From NCBI RefSeq assembly GCF_023370075.1, contig NZ_CP097158.1, positions 48,427 through 112,426 of the forward strand: a DNA stretch of 64,000 nucleotides, in the 5' to 3' direction. Shown here piece after piece: positions 1-8,189 of this stretch. The translations under genes were made by a program, and so were the position numbers. The notes below the pieces were generated by a model. The model was not told the DNA's origin. It searched no databases and saw nothing but the letters and a program-made list of their open reading frames with translations. The DNA is from Deinococcus sp. QL22 (GTDB lineage Bacteria > Deinococcota > Deinococci > Deinococcales > Deinococcaceae). Numbering within the stretch: position 1 is the first letter of the stretch; each line of letters begins with the position of its first letter.

Positions 1-44
1 AACCGTTCAAGGTTGGTTGTGGGTCAGCGTGAGGGCCGCTGTAA

Positions 45-446
45 TTTCAGGGCCTGAAGGTCACGGCCAAAGCCCCTGAACGGGCTGAGCGGGTGCTGCA
101 AGCGTGGTTGCGGGAACGGGCCGAGCAGGTGCTGGCCGAGCGGATGGAGCGTTGCCTGGAGAGGGCGTCGCACTACGGCATCCAGCACAGTGGTGAGTTC
201 CGCCTGCGCAGTATGGCGACCCAGTGGGGCAGTTGCAGCCGGACAGGCAGGCTCACCTTCAATCCGCTGCTGATCCAGGCGCCCAAGGAATGCATCGATT
301 ACGTGCTGCTGCACGAGCTGTGTCACACCCTTGAATTCAGTCACTCCCGGGCCTATTACGCGCTCCTCGGCCGGGTCTTGCCAGACTGGAAAGCCAAACG
401 GGCGCGACTCAATCGACTGGTCGAGTTGCCCGGTTCCTTGCTTTAG
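45..446 (+). pseudogene. N-terminally truncated DUF45/YgjP-type metallopeptidase
   Basis: The frame opens just after a stop at 42-44 and encodes the C-terminal half of a DUF45 (YgjP, SprT-like) metal-dependent hydrolase. The zinc site HELCH and a downstream His in FSHSRAYY are intact, as is the family signature QWGSCSRTGRLTFN. Intact family members are about 230 residues and carry an N-terminal domain that is absent here. GTG at 93 is the first usable start (117 aa). Such genes often sit beside type I restriction subunits, and a broken hsdM lies 3 kb downstream. It may be a fragment of that lost locus or a short expressed protein. Confidence 0.6.
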
Positions 447-601
447 GAGCGGATTCGGGCGAACGGGATCACTGGTATGCTCGAGAGATAGACACCACCC
501 GGATTGCCCATATTCACCAGCAACTCGCCGACATTCGCGACCAGGGGATCGAAGCCTTTGGAGCGGAGACCCACGAGTTCAAACTGAACCCACCTTTATC
601 A

Positions 602-2092
602 GTGGACGCCGTAGAAGCCTTTGAGACAGAGCACGCGGTTCGCCTGCCAGAGCCATACCGTGACTTCCTCTTGCAGGTGGGAAATGGTGGTGCCGGTCAA
701 GCCTATGGGTTATATCCCCTAGAGAAAACAGCTACAGGCGGCGTCCTCAAGAGGCCGTCTCCACTCCATTCCCAGATGCCGGAGGTCGGGGCTTGGCACG
801 ACGTCCTTGGTCTGGACGAAGACACTGAAGCGGTCTACGACGGCGCCTTGACGCTGCTCACGCAGGGCTGCACCTATGACGTGCTGCTGATGGTCAGCGG
901 GCCTGACCGGGGACGCATCGTCTACGTGGACTGGAATATGGAGCACGCCCCCTTCTTCTCCCAGTTCCCGGATTTTCTGACTTGGTACGAAACTTGGCTG
1001 CGTGAAACGCTGGCTGGGTACACGATGACCTGGTTCGGATACGGCCTGCCTCTGAACGCGGGCGAGTCCGCTCTCGTGGCCGTTGATCAGCAGGTGCCTT
1101 CCTTCCAACGGAAAGCAGCGCTCAATAACTTGCTGCGGGTACCCTCGCTCACGGCCGATCTCCTGACACTTCTAGAATCCGCGTTGCTGTCGGAACCGGA
1201 CTTGGGAATTGCTACAGACTTCCTGACGCTCCTGGCTTCCAACGGTGTCCAGGGGTTGGGGGACATCAGTTGGCGTCTCCTGCGCCAGGCCCAGGGGCAT
1301 CAGATTTACCGCACCGTTCATGCCATGAGGACGATGGAGCTCCCCACCTGGGGAGACGCGGCCCTCTGGGCCTTGGAGCAGGACGCCGACCAGGACGCTT
1401 CACAAAGCATTTTGTACCTGTTGAAACGCGAGCAGGCCCTCACCCGGCGGGCGATCGAACTGGCCTTCACATCGAAACACGTCGTCACGACCGGCTTATA
1501 CGTGAACAGTGAATTCGATAATCCGCTGCCTGTGCCCGACGCATTCTTCACGCATTCCGACCCAGGCGTGCGCCGATACTCGGTCGAATATCAGCCCAAT
1601 GCTGTGCTCCATCCCAAACTCCCCCAATTACTGGAGCTGTACCGTCAGGAGGCCAGTGAGCATGTGCGGCAGGGGTGGGCACTCAAGATCGGCAGTTTCC
1701 ATGAACCCGTGGTGACCGCGGCCCTGACCGAGTTTCTGGAGCGGGAAGACAGTGCGATAGTCCGTTCTGCTCTCACCCGGAGGTTGGGCGAACACAAGGC
1801 CACTCAGGCTGTTCCGCTGCTGATGCGGCTGACACAGCAGGAGGATCACGTGCTGCGCCTGGAGGCGGCGACTGCCCTCGGAGAGATTGGGGATGAACGC
1901 GCCCGTCCAGCCCTGAAGGCCCTGCTCGATCAGCATGAGAAGCCCTTCCGGATCGAGGGGGGCGGCGGGATGGGCTATTCGTACTCCGTTGCGGAGGCCG
2001 CACGCCGCGCGCTTAAGATTCTGGGTGGCCACCAAAGGCACCGGAAGATCCTCGGCAAGCTCGTAAAAATCCTGACCAGGACAAGAGAGTAA
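602..2092 (+). CDS. SMI1/KNR4 domain protein with C-terminal HEAT repeats
   Basis: The 496-aa product starts with an SMI1/KNR4 fold (LPEPYRDFLLQVGNGGAG near residue 15, then YGLYPL) and ends with HEAT/PBS-lyase-like repeats (about 380-460, for example LRLEAATALGEIGDERARPA). SMI1/KNR4 proteins are common immunity or protein-binding modules; the role here is unknown. GTG at 602 is the first standard start. However, the same frame stays open upstream to about 443 and reads like the usual N-terminal helix of the family (TTRIAHIHQQLADIRDQ), with no ATG, GTG or TTG in it. An ATG at 477 lies in another frame and stops at once, so a one-base change may have cut the true start off. Confidence 0.75.
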   Translation: MDAVEAFETEHAVRLPEPYRDFLLQVGNGGAGQAYGLYPLEKTATGGVLKRPSPLHSQMPEVGAWHDVLGLDEDTEAVYDGALTLLTQGCTYDVLLMVSGPDRGRIVYVDWNMEHAPFFSQFPDFLTWYETWLRETLAGYTMTWFGYGLPLNAGESALVAVDQQVPSFQRKAALNNLLRVPSLTADLLTLLESALLSEPDLGIATDFLTLLASNGVQGLGDISWRLLRQAQGHQIYRTVHAMRTMELPTWGDAALWALEQDADQDASQSILYLLKREQALTRRAIELAFTSKHVVTTGLYVNSEFDNPLPVPDAFFTHSDPGVRRYSVEYQPNAVLHPKLPQLLELYRQEASEHVRQGWALKIGSFHEPVVTAALTEFLEREDSAIVRSALTRRLGEHKATQAVPLLMRLTQQEDHVLRLEAATALGEIGDERARPALKALLDQHEKPFRIEGGGGMGYSYSVAEAARRALKILGGHQRHRKILGKLVKILTRTRE

Positions 2093-2141
2093 AAATCAAC
2101 TGCACCTGCTCCAGTTGACATCCATGAGTGCCTGACTGCGA

Positions 2142-3182
2142 TCAATGCGTTGCGCCCTCCTCCAGCCGACTCAGTTCTGCTTCCAGCTCTTCCACGCTAG
2201 GCAACTGGCCTTCGAGATAGTCGGGGAGGGCTTCGGCCAGTTGATAGCTGGCTATCCCCAAGGGCTTCTCCACACCGCGCAGAGCATACTCGGCAATCAC
2301 CTTGTTCTGGGTCTTGCAGAGGAGCAACCCAATACTGGGGGCATCCTGCGGATGGCGCAACAGGTCATCGGCGGCGCTGAGGTAAAAATTCATCTTGCCC
2401 ACGTACTCCGGCTTGAACTCCCCAATCTTCAAATCAATGACCACGTAGCAGCGCAGCTTGAGGTGGTAAAAGAGCAGGTCGAGGTAAAAGTCTTCCCCAC
2501 CCACTTCGAGGTGCACCTGGCTGCCCACAAAGGCAAAGCCCACGCCCAGTTCCAGCATGAAGTCACGCAGATGGGCCAGCAGGCTGCGTTCCAAGTCTCG
2601 TTCCAGTGCCTGGGTGCCTAAACTCAGAAAGTCGAAATTGTAGGGGTCTTTCAGCAGTTGCCCCGCCAATTCCGATTGCGGAGCAGGCAGGGCGCGGTCA
2701 AAGTTGCTGGTGGCTTGCCCCTGCCGCTCAATCAGGCGACTGTCAATCTGATGGATCAGGATGTTGCGGCTCCACCCGTGCTGAATGGTGGCGCGGGCAT
2801 ACCACTCTCGGGCAGCGGGATCTTTGACTTTTTGCAACAGGGCGACATTGTGTCCCCACGGGATTTGTCCAACAAGCTGTTGGACGATTGCAGGATCAGG
2901 CCAGGTGGCCGCAAACTGCTGCATCGCACTCAGGTTGCTGCGGCTAAAGCCTTTCATCTCCGGAAACTCGGTCTTCAAATCCTGCGCCAAACGGTCAATG
3001 ACTTTTGCGCCCCACCCGGCTTGCCCCTGCCGCTCCAGGATGGACTGCCCGATCTGCCAGTACAACAGCACCAGTTCGCGGTTCACGCTGAGGGCTGCCT
3101 GCGTCTGGGCCTGACGAATCTGAGTCTTCAGGTTGCCCAACAGGGTCGCGTAATCGTCCGGCATCTGGAGGCTACGCGTCAT
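2142..3182 (-). CDS. DUF1016/YhcG-type PD-(D/E)xK nuclease-domain protein
   Basis: The 346-aa protein has the DUF1016 N-terminal domain (NRELVLLYWQIGQSI, about residues 34-48) and the C-terminal PD-(D/E)xK nuclease-like domain. The core is around residues 230-265: the acidic residue in DFYLDLLFYH and DLK in YVVIDLKIGEF. This is full length for the YhcG family. Such proteins are found next to type I restriction-modification genes and other defence loci; their exact activity is not settled. The start ATG (3182) overlaps the stop of the hsdM relic upstream (3174-3172), so translation was probably coupled in the ancestral operon. Confidence 0.85.
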   Translation of the reverse strand: MTRSLQMPDDYATLLGNLKTQIRQAQTQAALSVNRELVLLYWQIGQSILERQGQAGWGAKVIDRLAQDLKTEFPEMKGFSRSNLSAMQQFAATWPDPAIVQQLVGQIPWGHNVALLQKVKDPAAREWYARATIQHGWSRNILIHQIDSRLIERQGQATSNFDRALPAPQSELAGQLLKDPYNFDFLSLGTQALERDLERSLLAHLRDFMLELGVGFAFVGSQVHLEVGGEDFYLDLLFYHLKLRCYVVIDLKIGEFKPEYVGKMNFYLSAADDLLRHPQDAPSIGLLLCKTQNKVIAEYALRGVEKPLGIASYQLAEALPDYLEGQLPSVEELEAELSRLEEGATH

Positions 3183-3538
3183 AGCCCAGCCGTTCGAGGT
3201 TGGCTTTGATCAGGGCTTCCAGGGCGGTCATGGCGGCGTCGATCCGCTTGCCGAGATCGTCCTCTGCTTGGCATTGTCTTCGGCTCATCCCAGCGGGCCT
3301 CTTCGGACATCCAGAACACGCCGTCGGCCACGCACTCGTCGCGGTCTTCGGCCGTTGCTTGACCATAGGCAGCTTCGACCTTCTCGTAGTGCAGGCTCAA
3401 GGTGTCACTGATGGAGTCGAGAGAGACCCATCCCAAAAAGACGTGTTTGTATGCGGCGTCCACGTGGCCGCGCAGTTGGTCAGCGGTACTCCACAACACT
3501 TCTTCAATGTGGGAGGCGGTGCGGGCGGCTTTGGTCAT
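3172..3538 (-). pseudogene. hsdM: Collapsed type I methyltransferase subunit (hsdM relic)
   Basis: The first 85 or so residues match the N-terminal domain of HsdM (IEEVLWSTADQLRGHVDAA, then EDRDECVADGVFWMSEEARW). The reading frame then shifts near 3290-3300. The next frame reads GKRIDAAMTALEALIKANLE and ends LERLGYDA. That looks like early HsdM sequence (GKxIDxAM) joined directly to an HsdM-like C-terminal tail, which implies that the SAM-binding catalytic core was deleted. No NPPY motif is left. The assignment of the tail is an inference. Confidence 0.7.
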
Positions 3539-4226
3539 GAATGTCGCCAGTCTAGAGGGTAAGGGAAAAGGCTAGAGACTGTAGGCAAAGGGGGAACCTT
3601 ATACCAAGCGCTCTCCTCACCTGCTGTGTCCCTGAAAGGATCAACGATTCATGGTGAGGGGTCCAACCTCAAATTCAACGACGAAGCTCCTTGAGTCGTC
3701 ATAAGCTCACTGCCATAACTCATCTCACGCCAGCTCCAGCGCCCGCCAAAGCTGCTGAAAGCCGACTCTGGAGTAGAAAGCGTAATGAGCTGTAGGTGGT
3801 TAAGCAGCGCAAGCCTTTGCTCGGGCCTGTGCTGGAAGAGGCGATGGTTGTGGTGGGGGATGGATCAATGTACAAGTTATTCCTTCAGTAATCTCAAACC
3901 GTCACAGCCTCCTCAACGCTGCCCTAAGGGCTTTCACTGCTTATGGTGTTGATGTTATAGATCGAGTTGATTTCAACGTTATTTTTCATGTCTATTCGCC
4001 CGTCGCAATACGCGGCACGTGTGGGAAAGCGAAAGATGTTCGCTATTCCAGCCTAGGTCAGGGTACCAATGTTCAGTCCAGACCCATTCAGGGTATGGGA
4101 AAGTCGAGTTTCACTTCAACACTGCCATCTCAGTGAGGGACGTCCAGCAATGCTTGCACCCTGAGCTGGCGCAGTTGATGATGGTATGCAGCTCGTTCAG
4201 CAGATTGTGTGACACGATCAGCAGTA
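3539..4226. other. Intergenic region without a recognisable gene
   Basis: About 690 bases between the restriction relics and the partition block. It contains only one AACGTT site (3975-3980) in an AT-richer stretch. Short open frames here show no family signature. Confidence 0.4.
3975..3980. promoter_or_regulatory. AACGTT site (TTTCAACGTTATTT)
   Basis: A palindromic AACGTT core with A/T-rich flanks. It matches the sites at 4682, 5755, 6904 and 6927 around the ParA/RHH and toxin-antitoxin genes. It could be an operator or part of a centromere; the function is inferred from position only. Confidence 0.35.
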
Positions 4227-4619
4227 ATGGAGCAACTCTCTGCTGGTCAGTTACCTGCCTTGCTGGAGCGCCATGTCAGCTTTCATGACAGCGTGCTTCA
4301 CCGGGTGGAATTGCGTTTTTCCCGTGAAGCGCTTGGACGTCATGTCAGCGTGGAACTTGAGGTCTTGGACCAGATGTCTCCGGATGGATGGGGCAAGGTC
4401 CGTTTCGAGTTCCGCGGCGTCCATCGGTTGTCGTTGTTGGAGGATCAAACGACCAATGTGGTGTTGAGTCATGGTATTGAATGGACAGTCCACACCGACA
4501 GGATCACGGCGGACCTCAGTCCGGTGCACGCTGAGGAAGGACCATCAACGTTCTTGATTTCAGCGCAGGAAGTGTGGTTTGGCAGCGCTCCTGACGCTTC
4601 TGATTTCCCCAAGCGGTGA
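4227..4619 (+). CDS. Hypothetical protein, possibly immunity-like
   Basis: The 130-aa product (ATG at 4227; an in-frame GTG at 4209 is the alternative) has alternating beta-strand character. It contains the motif HVSFHDSVLHRVELRF near its N-terminus and VRFEFRGVHRLSLLED later. Short beta-rich proteins with an early H-D-S motif occur among immunity and uncharacterised families, but I do not recognise a specific one. It stands alone between the restriction relics and the partition genes and carries an AACGTT site in its coding region (4547-4552). Confidence 0.55.
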   Translation: MEQLSAGQLPALLERHVSFHDSVLHRVELRFSREALGRHVSVELEVLDQMSPDGWGKVRFEFRGVHRLSLLEDQTTNVVLSHGIEWTVHTDRITADLSPVHAEEGPSTFLISAQEVWFGSAPDASDFPKR

Positions 4620-4681
4620 GCTTACCTTTGAAGAGCAGGTGTCCCAGAATGACGTTGAAATAAGCAGAACTTGATTCCAGC

Positions 4682-4687
4682 AACGTT
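4682..4687. promoter_or_regulatory. AACGTT site downstream of the RHH partition gene
   Basis: CAACGTTAAAAATAAG lies about 30 bases beyond the stop of the ribbon-helix-helix gene. A related GACGTTGAAATAAG lies at 4651. These are part of the dispersed AACGTT family around the partition block. Confidence 0.35.
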
Positions 4688-4714
4688 AAAAATAAGATTA
4701 AAATACACGTGGAT

Positions 4715-5047
4715 CTAACGTCGCTTTCGACGTTCTTTCTCAAGTTTCTCCTCAATGGCTTCCAGGAGCCAGGAGTGCCGTGAGATGGGCCGACGTCCCC
4801 GGGCATGAGCACGGCGAAGTTGGTCGATCTCCTGCAGAGTGCTCTCGTAGAGCCGCAGCTGTACATTTTTCAGTTCGTCCGTCAGGGCTTGGTCGTTCGG
4901 CTCAATTTTTTCAGATGTTTGATTTTGTGGTGGAGTCAGGTCAGCCGCGACGCTGCCTCCACGCCGAATGATCTCCTGCACCTTATCTTCGGGGATATTA
5001 GGAGCCACAGAGGCAGGCGTGCGTTTGGGGGCGCGGGAGACCGCCAT
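4715..5047 (-). CDS. Ribbon-helix-helix partition partner of ParA
   Basis: The 110-aa protein has a disordered, Pro-rich N-terminal half and a C-terminal ribbon-helix-helix-type domain. The pattern VQLRLYESTLQEIDQLRRA is followed by RRPISRHSWLLEAIEEKLEK and a basic tail. It begins 2 bases after the parA stop, so the two are one operon. Small RHH proteins encoded just after ParA act as centromere-binding partners that load ParA and repress the operon. The AACGTT sites nearby are candidate targets. No classical ParB is present in the window, so this is the likely centromere binder. Confidence 0.75.
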   Translation of the reverse strand: MAVSRAPKRTPASVAPNIPEDKVQEIIRRGGSVAADLTPPQNQTSEKIEPNDQALTDELKNVQLRLYESTLQEIDQLRRAHARGRRPISRHSWLLEAIEEKLEKERRKRR

Positions 5048-5049
5048 GC

Positions 5050-5721
5050 TTATTTGCCCTCCGCCAGGGCGAACTGCGGGGTCCGGCCGGTGATCTGTTG
5101 GTACAGGTGCGCGAACTCCTGGGTGGCCTTGCGGTCGTCGGGGTGAAGTTCAAGCACGCCCAGCCCCTGCGCGGCCGCGTTGGCGTACGCTTTGCGGTTC
5201 CCGAGAGGGGCGTCAAGGAACGCCAGGGCGTCCGTGTCCCTCAGTGCTTCGGCCGCATCATCGTTGTCACTGCCACGTGGATCGGCCCGGTTCAGAAAGG
5301 CGTAGGACTTCAGCTCTGGATTGACCGTCTTGATCTCGTGGATCAGCCGGGCGACCTTCTCCAGCGTCCAGACGTCAAAACTACGGGGATTGAACGGCAC
5401 CAGGTACAGGTCTGCCACCGTGAGGGCGGCGCGCTGACTGGTGGTGTCACGGCCTCCGGTATCGATGACGACATCCTCGAACTTCTTGGAGAGCCGCCGC
5501 AGTTCCTCACGGGCCGCCTGACCTGTGAGTTGAACGGCGGTGTAGCCTGTCTGCCCCCCCTGCCGTTCGTTGCGCCAAGCCGAGAAGTCCGTGGCTGTCT
5601 CCTGATCATCTGCATCCACCAAGAGCACGTCCCGACCATCCAAGGCCAAAGCGACGGCGAGATTCGTCGCCACCGTTGTTTTCCCACTGCCACCCTTGAT
5701 CCCGCCAACCACATAAATCAT
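5050..5721 (-). CDS. parA: ParA-family partition ATPase
   Basis: The 223-aa protein has a deviant Walker A motif, KGGSGKTT (residues 9-16), a Walker A'-like VLLVDADDQETAT (about 34-46) and a Walker B-like VVIDTGG. These define the ParA/MinD/Soj family that segregates plasmids on the nucleoid. I chose ATG at 5721 because GGAGG sits 6-7 bases before it. The ATG at 5733 has no such site and would place GGAGG inside the gene. It is co-transcribed with the RHH gene. An AACGTT site (5755-5760) and AACGTC (5742) lie in its promoter region, which suggests autoregulation. Confidence 0.92.
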   Translation of the reverse strand: MIYVVGGIKGGSGKTTVATNLAVALALDGRDVLLVDADDQETATDFSAWRNERQGGQTGYTAVQLTGQAAREELRRLSKKFEDVVIDTGGRDTTSQRAALTVADLYLVPFNPRSFDVWTLEKVARLIHEIKTVNPELKSYAFLNRADPRGSDNDDAAEALRDTDALAFLDAPLGNRKAYANAAAQGLGVLELHPDDRKATQEFAHLYQQITGRTPQFALAEGK

Positions 5722-5754
5722 GTTGTCCTCCATTTGAGATTGAACGTCACGAAT

Positions 5755-5760
5755 AACGTT
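5755..5760. promoter_or_regulatory. AACGTT site upstream of parA
   Basis: ATAACGTTGAAATCAA lies 34 bases upstream of the parA start, with AACGTC 13 bases closer. The position fits an operator for the RHH/ParA pair. Confidence 0.4.
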
Positions 5761-5783
5761 GAAATCAACTTGACTAATCCAGC

Positions 5784-6371
5784 CTAGCAGATGCCTTGCG
5801 CGACCATCTCTTCCAGCACTTGGGCCGACTGCGGCATCAGAATCTGGGCTAGCTGGCCGGCGACATCCGAGATGCTGCGGGGTGGCTTCCGGAACGGGGC
5901 CACCAGTTGACGCAGGACCCGGCAGGTGAGCTGGAGGTCTTGACTCAGGACTGGAGCCAGCCAGGCGTCTGGGTGGACGACTTGCGGGGCCGCTGAGGGA
6001 AGAGCGTGGTCAGGAAAATCACTCCGATTGAAGGTGATCAGGTGAGCAACCCTGCTGTGCAGGGCCGCGGCGAGGACGTGTCGGTCATCCGGATCTGGAA
6101 GCTTCAATTCAGGGATTAAGTGACTGAAGCCAGTCACTCGCGCGTGCGGTAACGCCCGGTCCATCAATGCCTGGGTCCTCAGCAAAGGCTCGGGCTCAAA
6201 TCCCCGATCCCGGATCAGCGCATTGATCCATTCGTGGTTGACCTCGTCCGACCAGCGCAGGCGGCAGAGGCCCTCGATGTCCAAGCGGATCAAGAGGTCC
6301 CGCAACAGGGAAGGGTAGAGCACGTTGGCGTCGCAGAAGGCCTCGGGTCTGGTGGGGGTGACTGCTGTCAC
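5784..6371 (-). CDS. PIN-domain toxin
   Basis: The 195-aa protein opens with the PIN signature CDANVLYPSLLRDLL (first acidic residue at about 14). It has the conserved acidic pair in LPDPDDRHVLAAAL (about 92-105) and a late acidic residue in ITFNRSDFPDHAL. PIN proteins are Mg-dependent ribonucleases, and many are VapC-like toxins. The gene overlaps the preceding HTH gene by 4 bases, as is usual for toxin-antitoxin pairs. It is longer than a classic VapC (about 130 aa) and carries a C-terminal helical extension, a type often paired with excisionase-like HTH antitoxins. Confidence 0.82.
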   Translation of the reverse strand: MTAVTPTRPEAFCDANVLYPSLLRDLLIRLDIEGLCRLRWSDEVNHEWINALIRDRGFEPEPLLRTQALMDRALPHARVTGFSHLIPELKLPDPDDRHVLAAALHSRVAHLITFNRSDFPDHALPSAAPQVVHPDAWLAPVLSQDLQLTCRVLRQLVAPFRKPPRSISDVAGQLAQILMPQSAQVLEEMVAQGIC

Positions 6372-6820
6372 CGAGACGCTGAATCCTGCTCGTACAGGCC
6401 CAGATCCTCGGAGAGCTGACTGAGGGCATCGGCAGCGGCATGGCGCTGGTCGCGCTCCTGCTGATAGGCCAGTAAGTCATTCATGGCAATGCGGTGGTGC
6501 TTGCCCACCATGCGGAAAGGAAGTTGTCCCGTACGCAGCAGGGTGTTCACCAAGTGAGGCCGACTGACCCCAAGCAATTTGGCAGCTCGAGCTGGTGTGA
6601 CCGTTTCCTCGGTGGCCACCAAAGCCAGGGTATGGCCCGCTCCCAGTTCTGCCACTGAGGCTTGCAGCAAGCGGGCCAGGATGGGCGTGAGCTTGATGCG
6701 CTGAGCTTGAGATCCATTGCCAAAGAGGAGTTCGACAGATTCACCCGCCTGAGCCAGCGTCTTAGCCAGAGCCTGAAGCTGTTCCCGCTCGGTGCGTGAA
6801 GGAGTGAAGGCCTGAGTCAT
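6368..6820 (-). CDS. HTH (excisionase-like) antitoxin
   Basis: The 150-aa protein has an excisionase/MerR-like helix-turn-helix at about 75-115 (VTPARAAKLLGVSRPHLVNT, then PFRMVGKHHRIAMNDLLAY). An N-terminal helical region lies before it. GAGG sits 4-5 bases before the ATG. It is followed by the PIN gene with a 4-base overlap, so it is probably the DNA-binding antitoxin and repressor. The upstream region carries repeated AAGTGAAA half-sites (about 6840-6860) and a possible promoter (TTCACT, 18 bases, TAGACT). Confidence 0.78.
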   Translation of the reverse strand: MTQAFTPSRTEREQLQALAKTLAQAGESVELLFGNGSQAQRIKLTPILARLLQASVAELGAGHTLALVATEETVTPARAAKLLGVSRPHLVNTLLRTGQLPFRMVGKHHRIAMNDLLAYQQERDQRHAAADALSQLSEDLGLYEQDSASR

Positions 6821-6903
6821 AACCTCAGTCTAGCGCAGTTAAGTGAAATAAGTGAAAATGATATACAGAGAATTGAGTCAATGCCCTAATTAACGCCATA
6901 AAC

Positions 6904-6932
6904 AACGTTGAAAAGCGTGTCTAAATAACGTT
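6904..6932. promoter_or_regulatory. Paired AACGTT sites
   Basis: Two AACGTT cores (6904-6909 and 6927-6932) are spaced 23 bases apart in the AT-rich gap between the toxin-antitoxin operon and the genes to the right. This is the densest group of the dispersed AACGTT sites and a candidate centromere or operator. Confidence 0.4.
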
Positions 6933-6978
6933 ATAATTCACGTGACACTAAACCGTTTTAATGCGTCTGAGACGGAGA

Positions 6979-7155
6979 ATGTACGATAATTTAAAATTAC
7001 TTCAGGGTGCTGAAACTGCCAAAGACGCCGACAAGCTTGCGCTCAATAGCTTCCTTCCGGACAGCGACACTGATTCCTTTTATAAAAACGTCCCTGATGA
7101 CCTCGTCTGGCGGATGTATGTCAGCTGCAATCTACTGCCTACAGTACGTTGCTGA
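6979..7155 (+). CDS. Small hypothetical protein
   Basis: A 58-aa frame from ATG 6979 (an in-frame ATG lies at 6961). GGAG lies directly before the 6979 ATG, a short spacing. Composition is ordinary for a protein (acidic middle, FLPDSDTDSFYKNVPDDLVW), but I recognise no family. It follows the paired AACGTT sites. It could be a genuine small gene or a remnant of a longer one. Confidence 0.35.
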   Translation: MYDNLKLLQGAETAKDADKLALNSFLPDSDTDSFYKNVPDDLVWRMYVSCNLLPTVRC

Positions 7156-7243
7156 GCAGTGGAAAGGATTTTTTGCGGCTTAGGGTGGCGCTCTGCCCTG
7201 AAGGCAGCGACACGTGCGATGAGGCCCTGCGTTACGCTGCGGT

Positions 7244-8113
7244 GTGTACTCCGCCTCTCCTGATTCGCTGCCTTGGCCGGATCTCGTCCGCATTTACGGT
7301 CACACACCACGGCTCCTGGCTGGTGGCGCGCTCAGGCAGGGATTGTCAGTGCTTGATACGGTGCGCCTGCTCTGTCAAACCAAGGGGTTGCCCATTTTGG
7401 ACGCTAAGCGCTTGGCTACTGAGGAACACACCCGCTTCCTGGCCAGTCCACACACCGAATGGATGAAGACCTTGACTCAGGAACTTCAGGGACGCCATCA
7501 GGTCTTTCCCCGTAAGGCCTCCACCTTGGAAACAGATGATCTTGCCACCTTGTGGCCGTGGAGCGGTGGGGCACATGTCCTCGCCCGATTGGGTCACTTT
7601 CCCAGTGCAAAAGCCACGCAAACTCCTGTGTACCGCGTGTCCTTCATGCCCTTTTCTTCTCAACACTTTGCCGTTTCTTTTGAATGGAAGCCCCAGCCGC
7701 ACGTGCACTTCGTGGGGACGAAGCCGTTCTCTCTGCTCCCAGGCGGGGCACTGATCGCCGAAGAACAGTCAGCAATGGTGTTCGATCCTTGGATCGAGCT
7801 GGCAGTCTGGACGGAACAGGGCTCCGGATCAGTAAACCTGTTCCAGGAAGTTAACCGTGTCTCAGCGCGCCTGCTTGAGCCGACGGTGCCACGTGTGGGC
7901 TATGGGATTTTAGACGGTGTAATGACGCAGGCCGAAGCCTATGAGGGCCATCGGGTCCGTGCCATCAGAGCCCATTGCCCGACGCTTACGCACCATCCTG
8001 GTCAGGTGGCGTTCTTCCAGTTGGTGCTGAGGGCTGCAGGAGAAGTCTTGAAGGACCCCCGCACCCTTGCTGTGCTCCAAGAAGCACAACAGTCCCTGCT
8101 TTGGGATGGATAA
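7244..8113 (+). CDS. Hypothetical protein, 289 aa
   Basis: GTG at 7244 follows a stop in the same frame at 7220-7222, so the protein cannot extend much further upstream. The sequence looks coding throughout, with an early helical segment (ALRQGLSVLDTVRLLCQTKG) and a later beta-rich part with aromatic strands (YRVSFMPFSSQHFAVSFEW). No known motif was recognised. It converges with the replication-type operon on the other strand, 76 bases away. Confidence 0.65.
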   Translation: MYSASPDSLPWPDLVRIYGHTPRLLAGGALRQGLSVLDTVRLLCQTKGLPILDAKRLATEEHTRFLASPHTEWMKTLTQELQGRHQVFPRKASTLETDDLATLWPWSGGAHVLARLGHFPSAKATQTPVYRVSFMPFSSQHFAVSFEWKPQPHVHFVGTKPFSLLPGGALIAEEQSAMVFDPWIELAVWTEQGSGSVNLFQEVNRVSARLLEPTVPRVGYGILDGVMTQAEAYEGHRVRAIRAHCPTLTHHPGQVAFFQLVLRAAGEVLKDPRTLAVLQEAQQSLLWDG

Positions 8114-8189
8114 TCAGTTACCAGCGGCGTTGCCCCGTCTCTTTCGGCGGACAGCTCGGGGTTTTGTTGTTCCACTCCTCCCGGTCGCC

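Larger units (their letters stand above)
1..7781. repeat. First copy of the wrapped-around plasmid segment
   Basis: This segment is the same as 56220-64000 at a constant offset of 56,219. I compared both ends and several internal stretches base by base, and every predicted protein in the two copies is identical. A perfect 7.8-kb repeat that runs exactly to the end of the window is best explained by a circular replicon of 56,219 bp read past its own start. A true tandem duplication is the alternative. Confidence 0.9.

Noticed and set aside
4019..4288. 89-codon plus-strand frame before the hypothetical gene at 4227
   Set aside because: No ribosome site, poor composition, and overlap with the better frame at 4227.
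5098..5787. 229-codon frame opposite parA
   Set aside because: Antisense shadow of the ParA gene; the ParA motifs are unmistakable.
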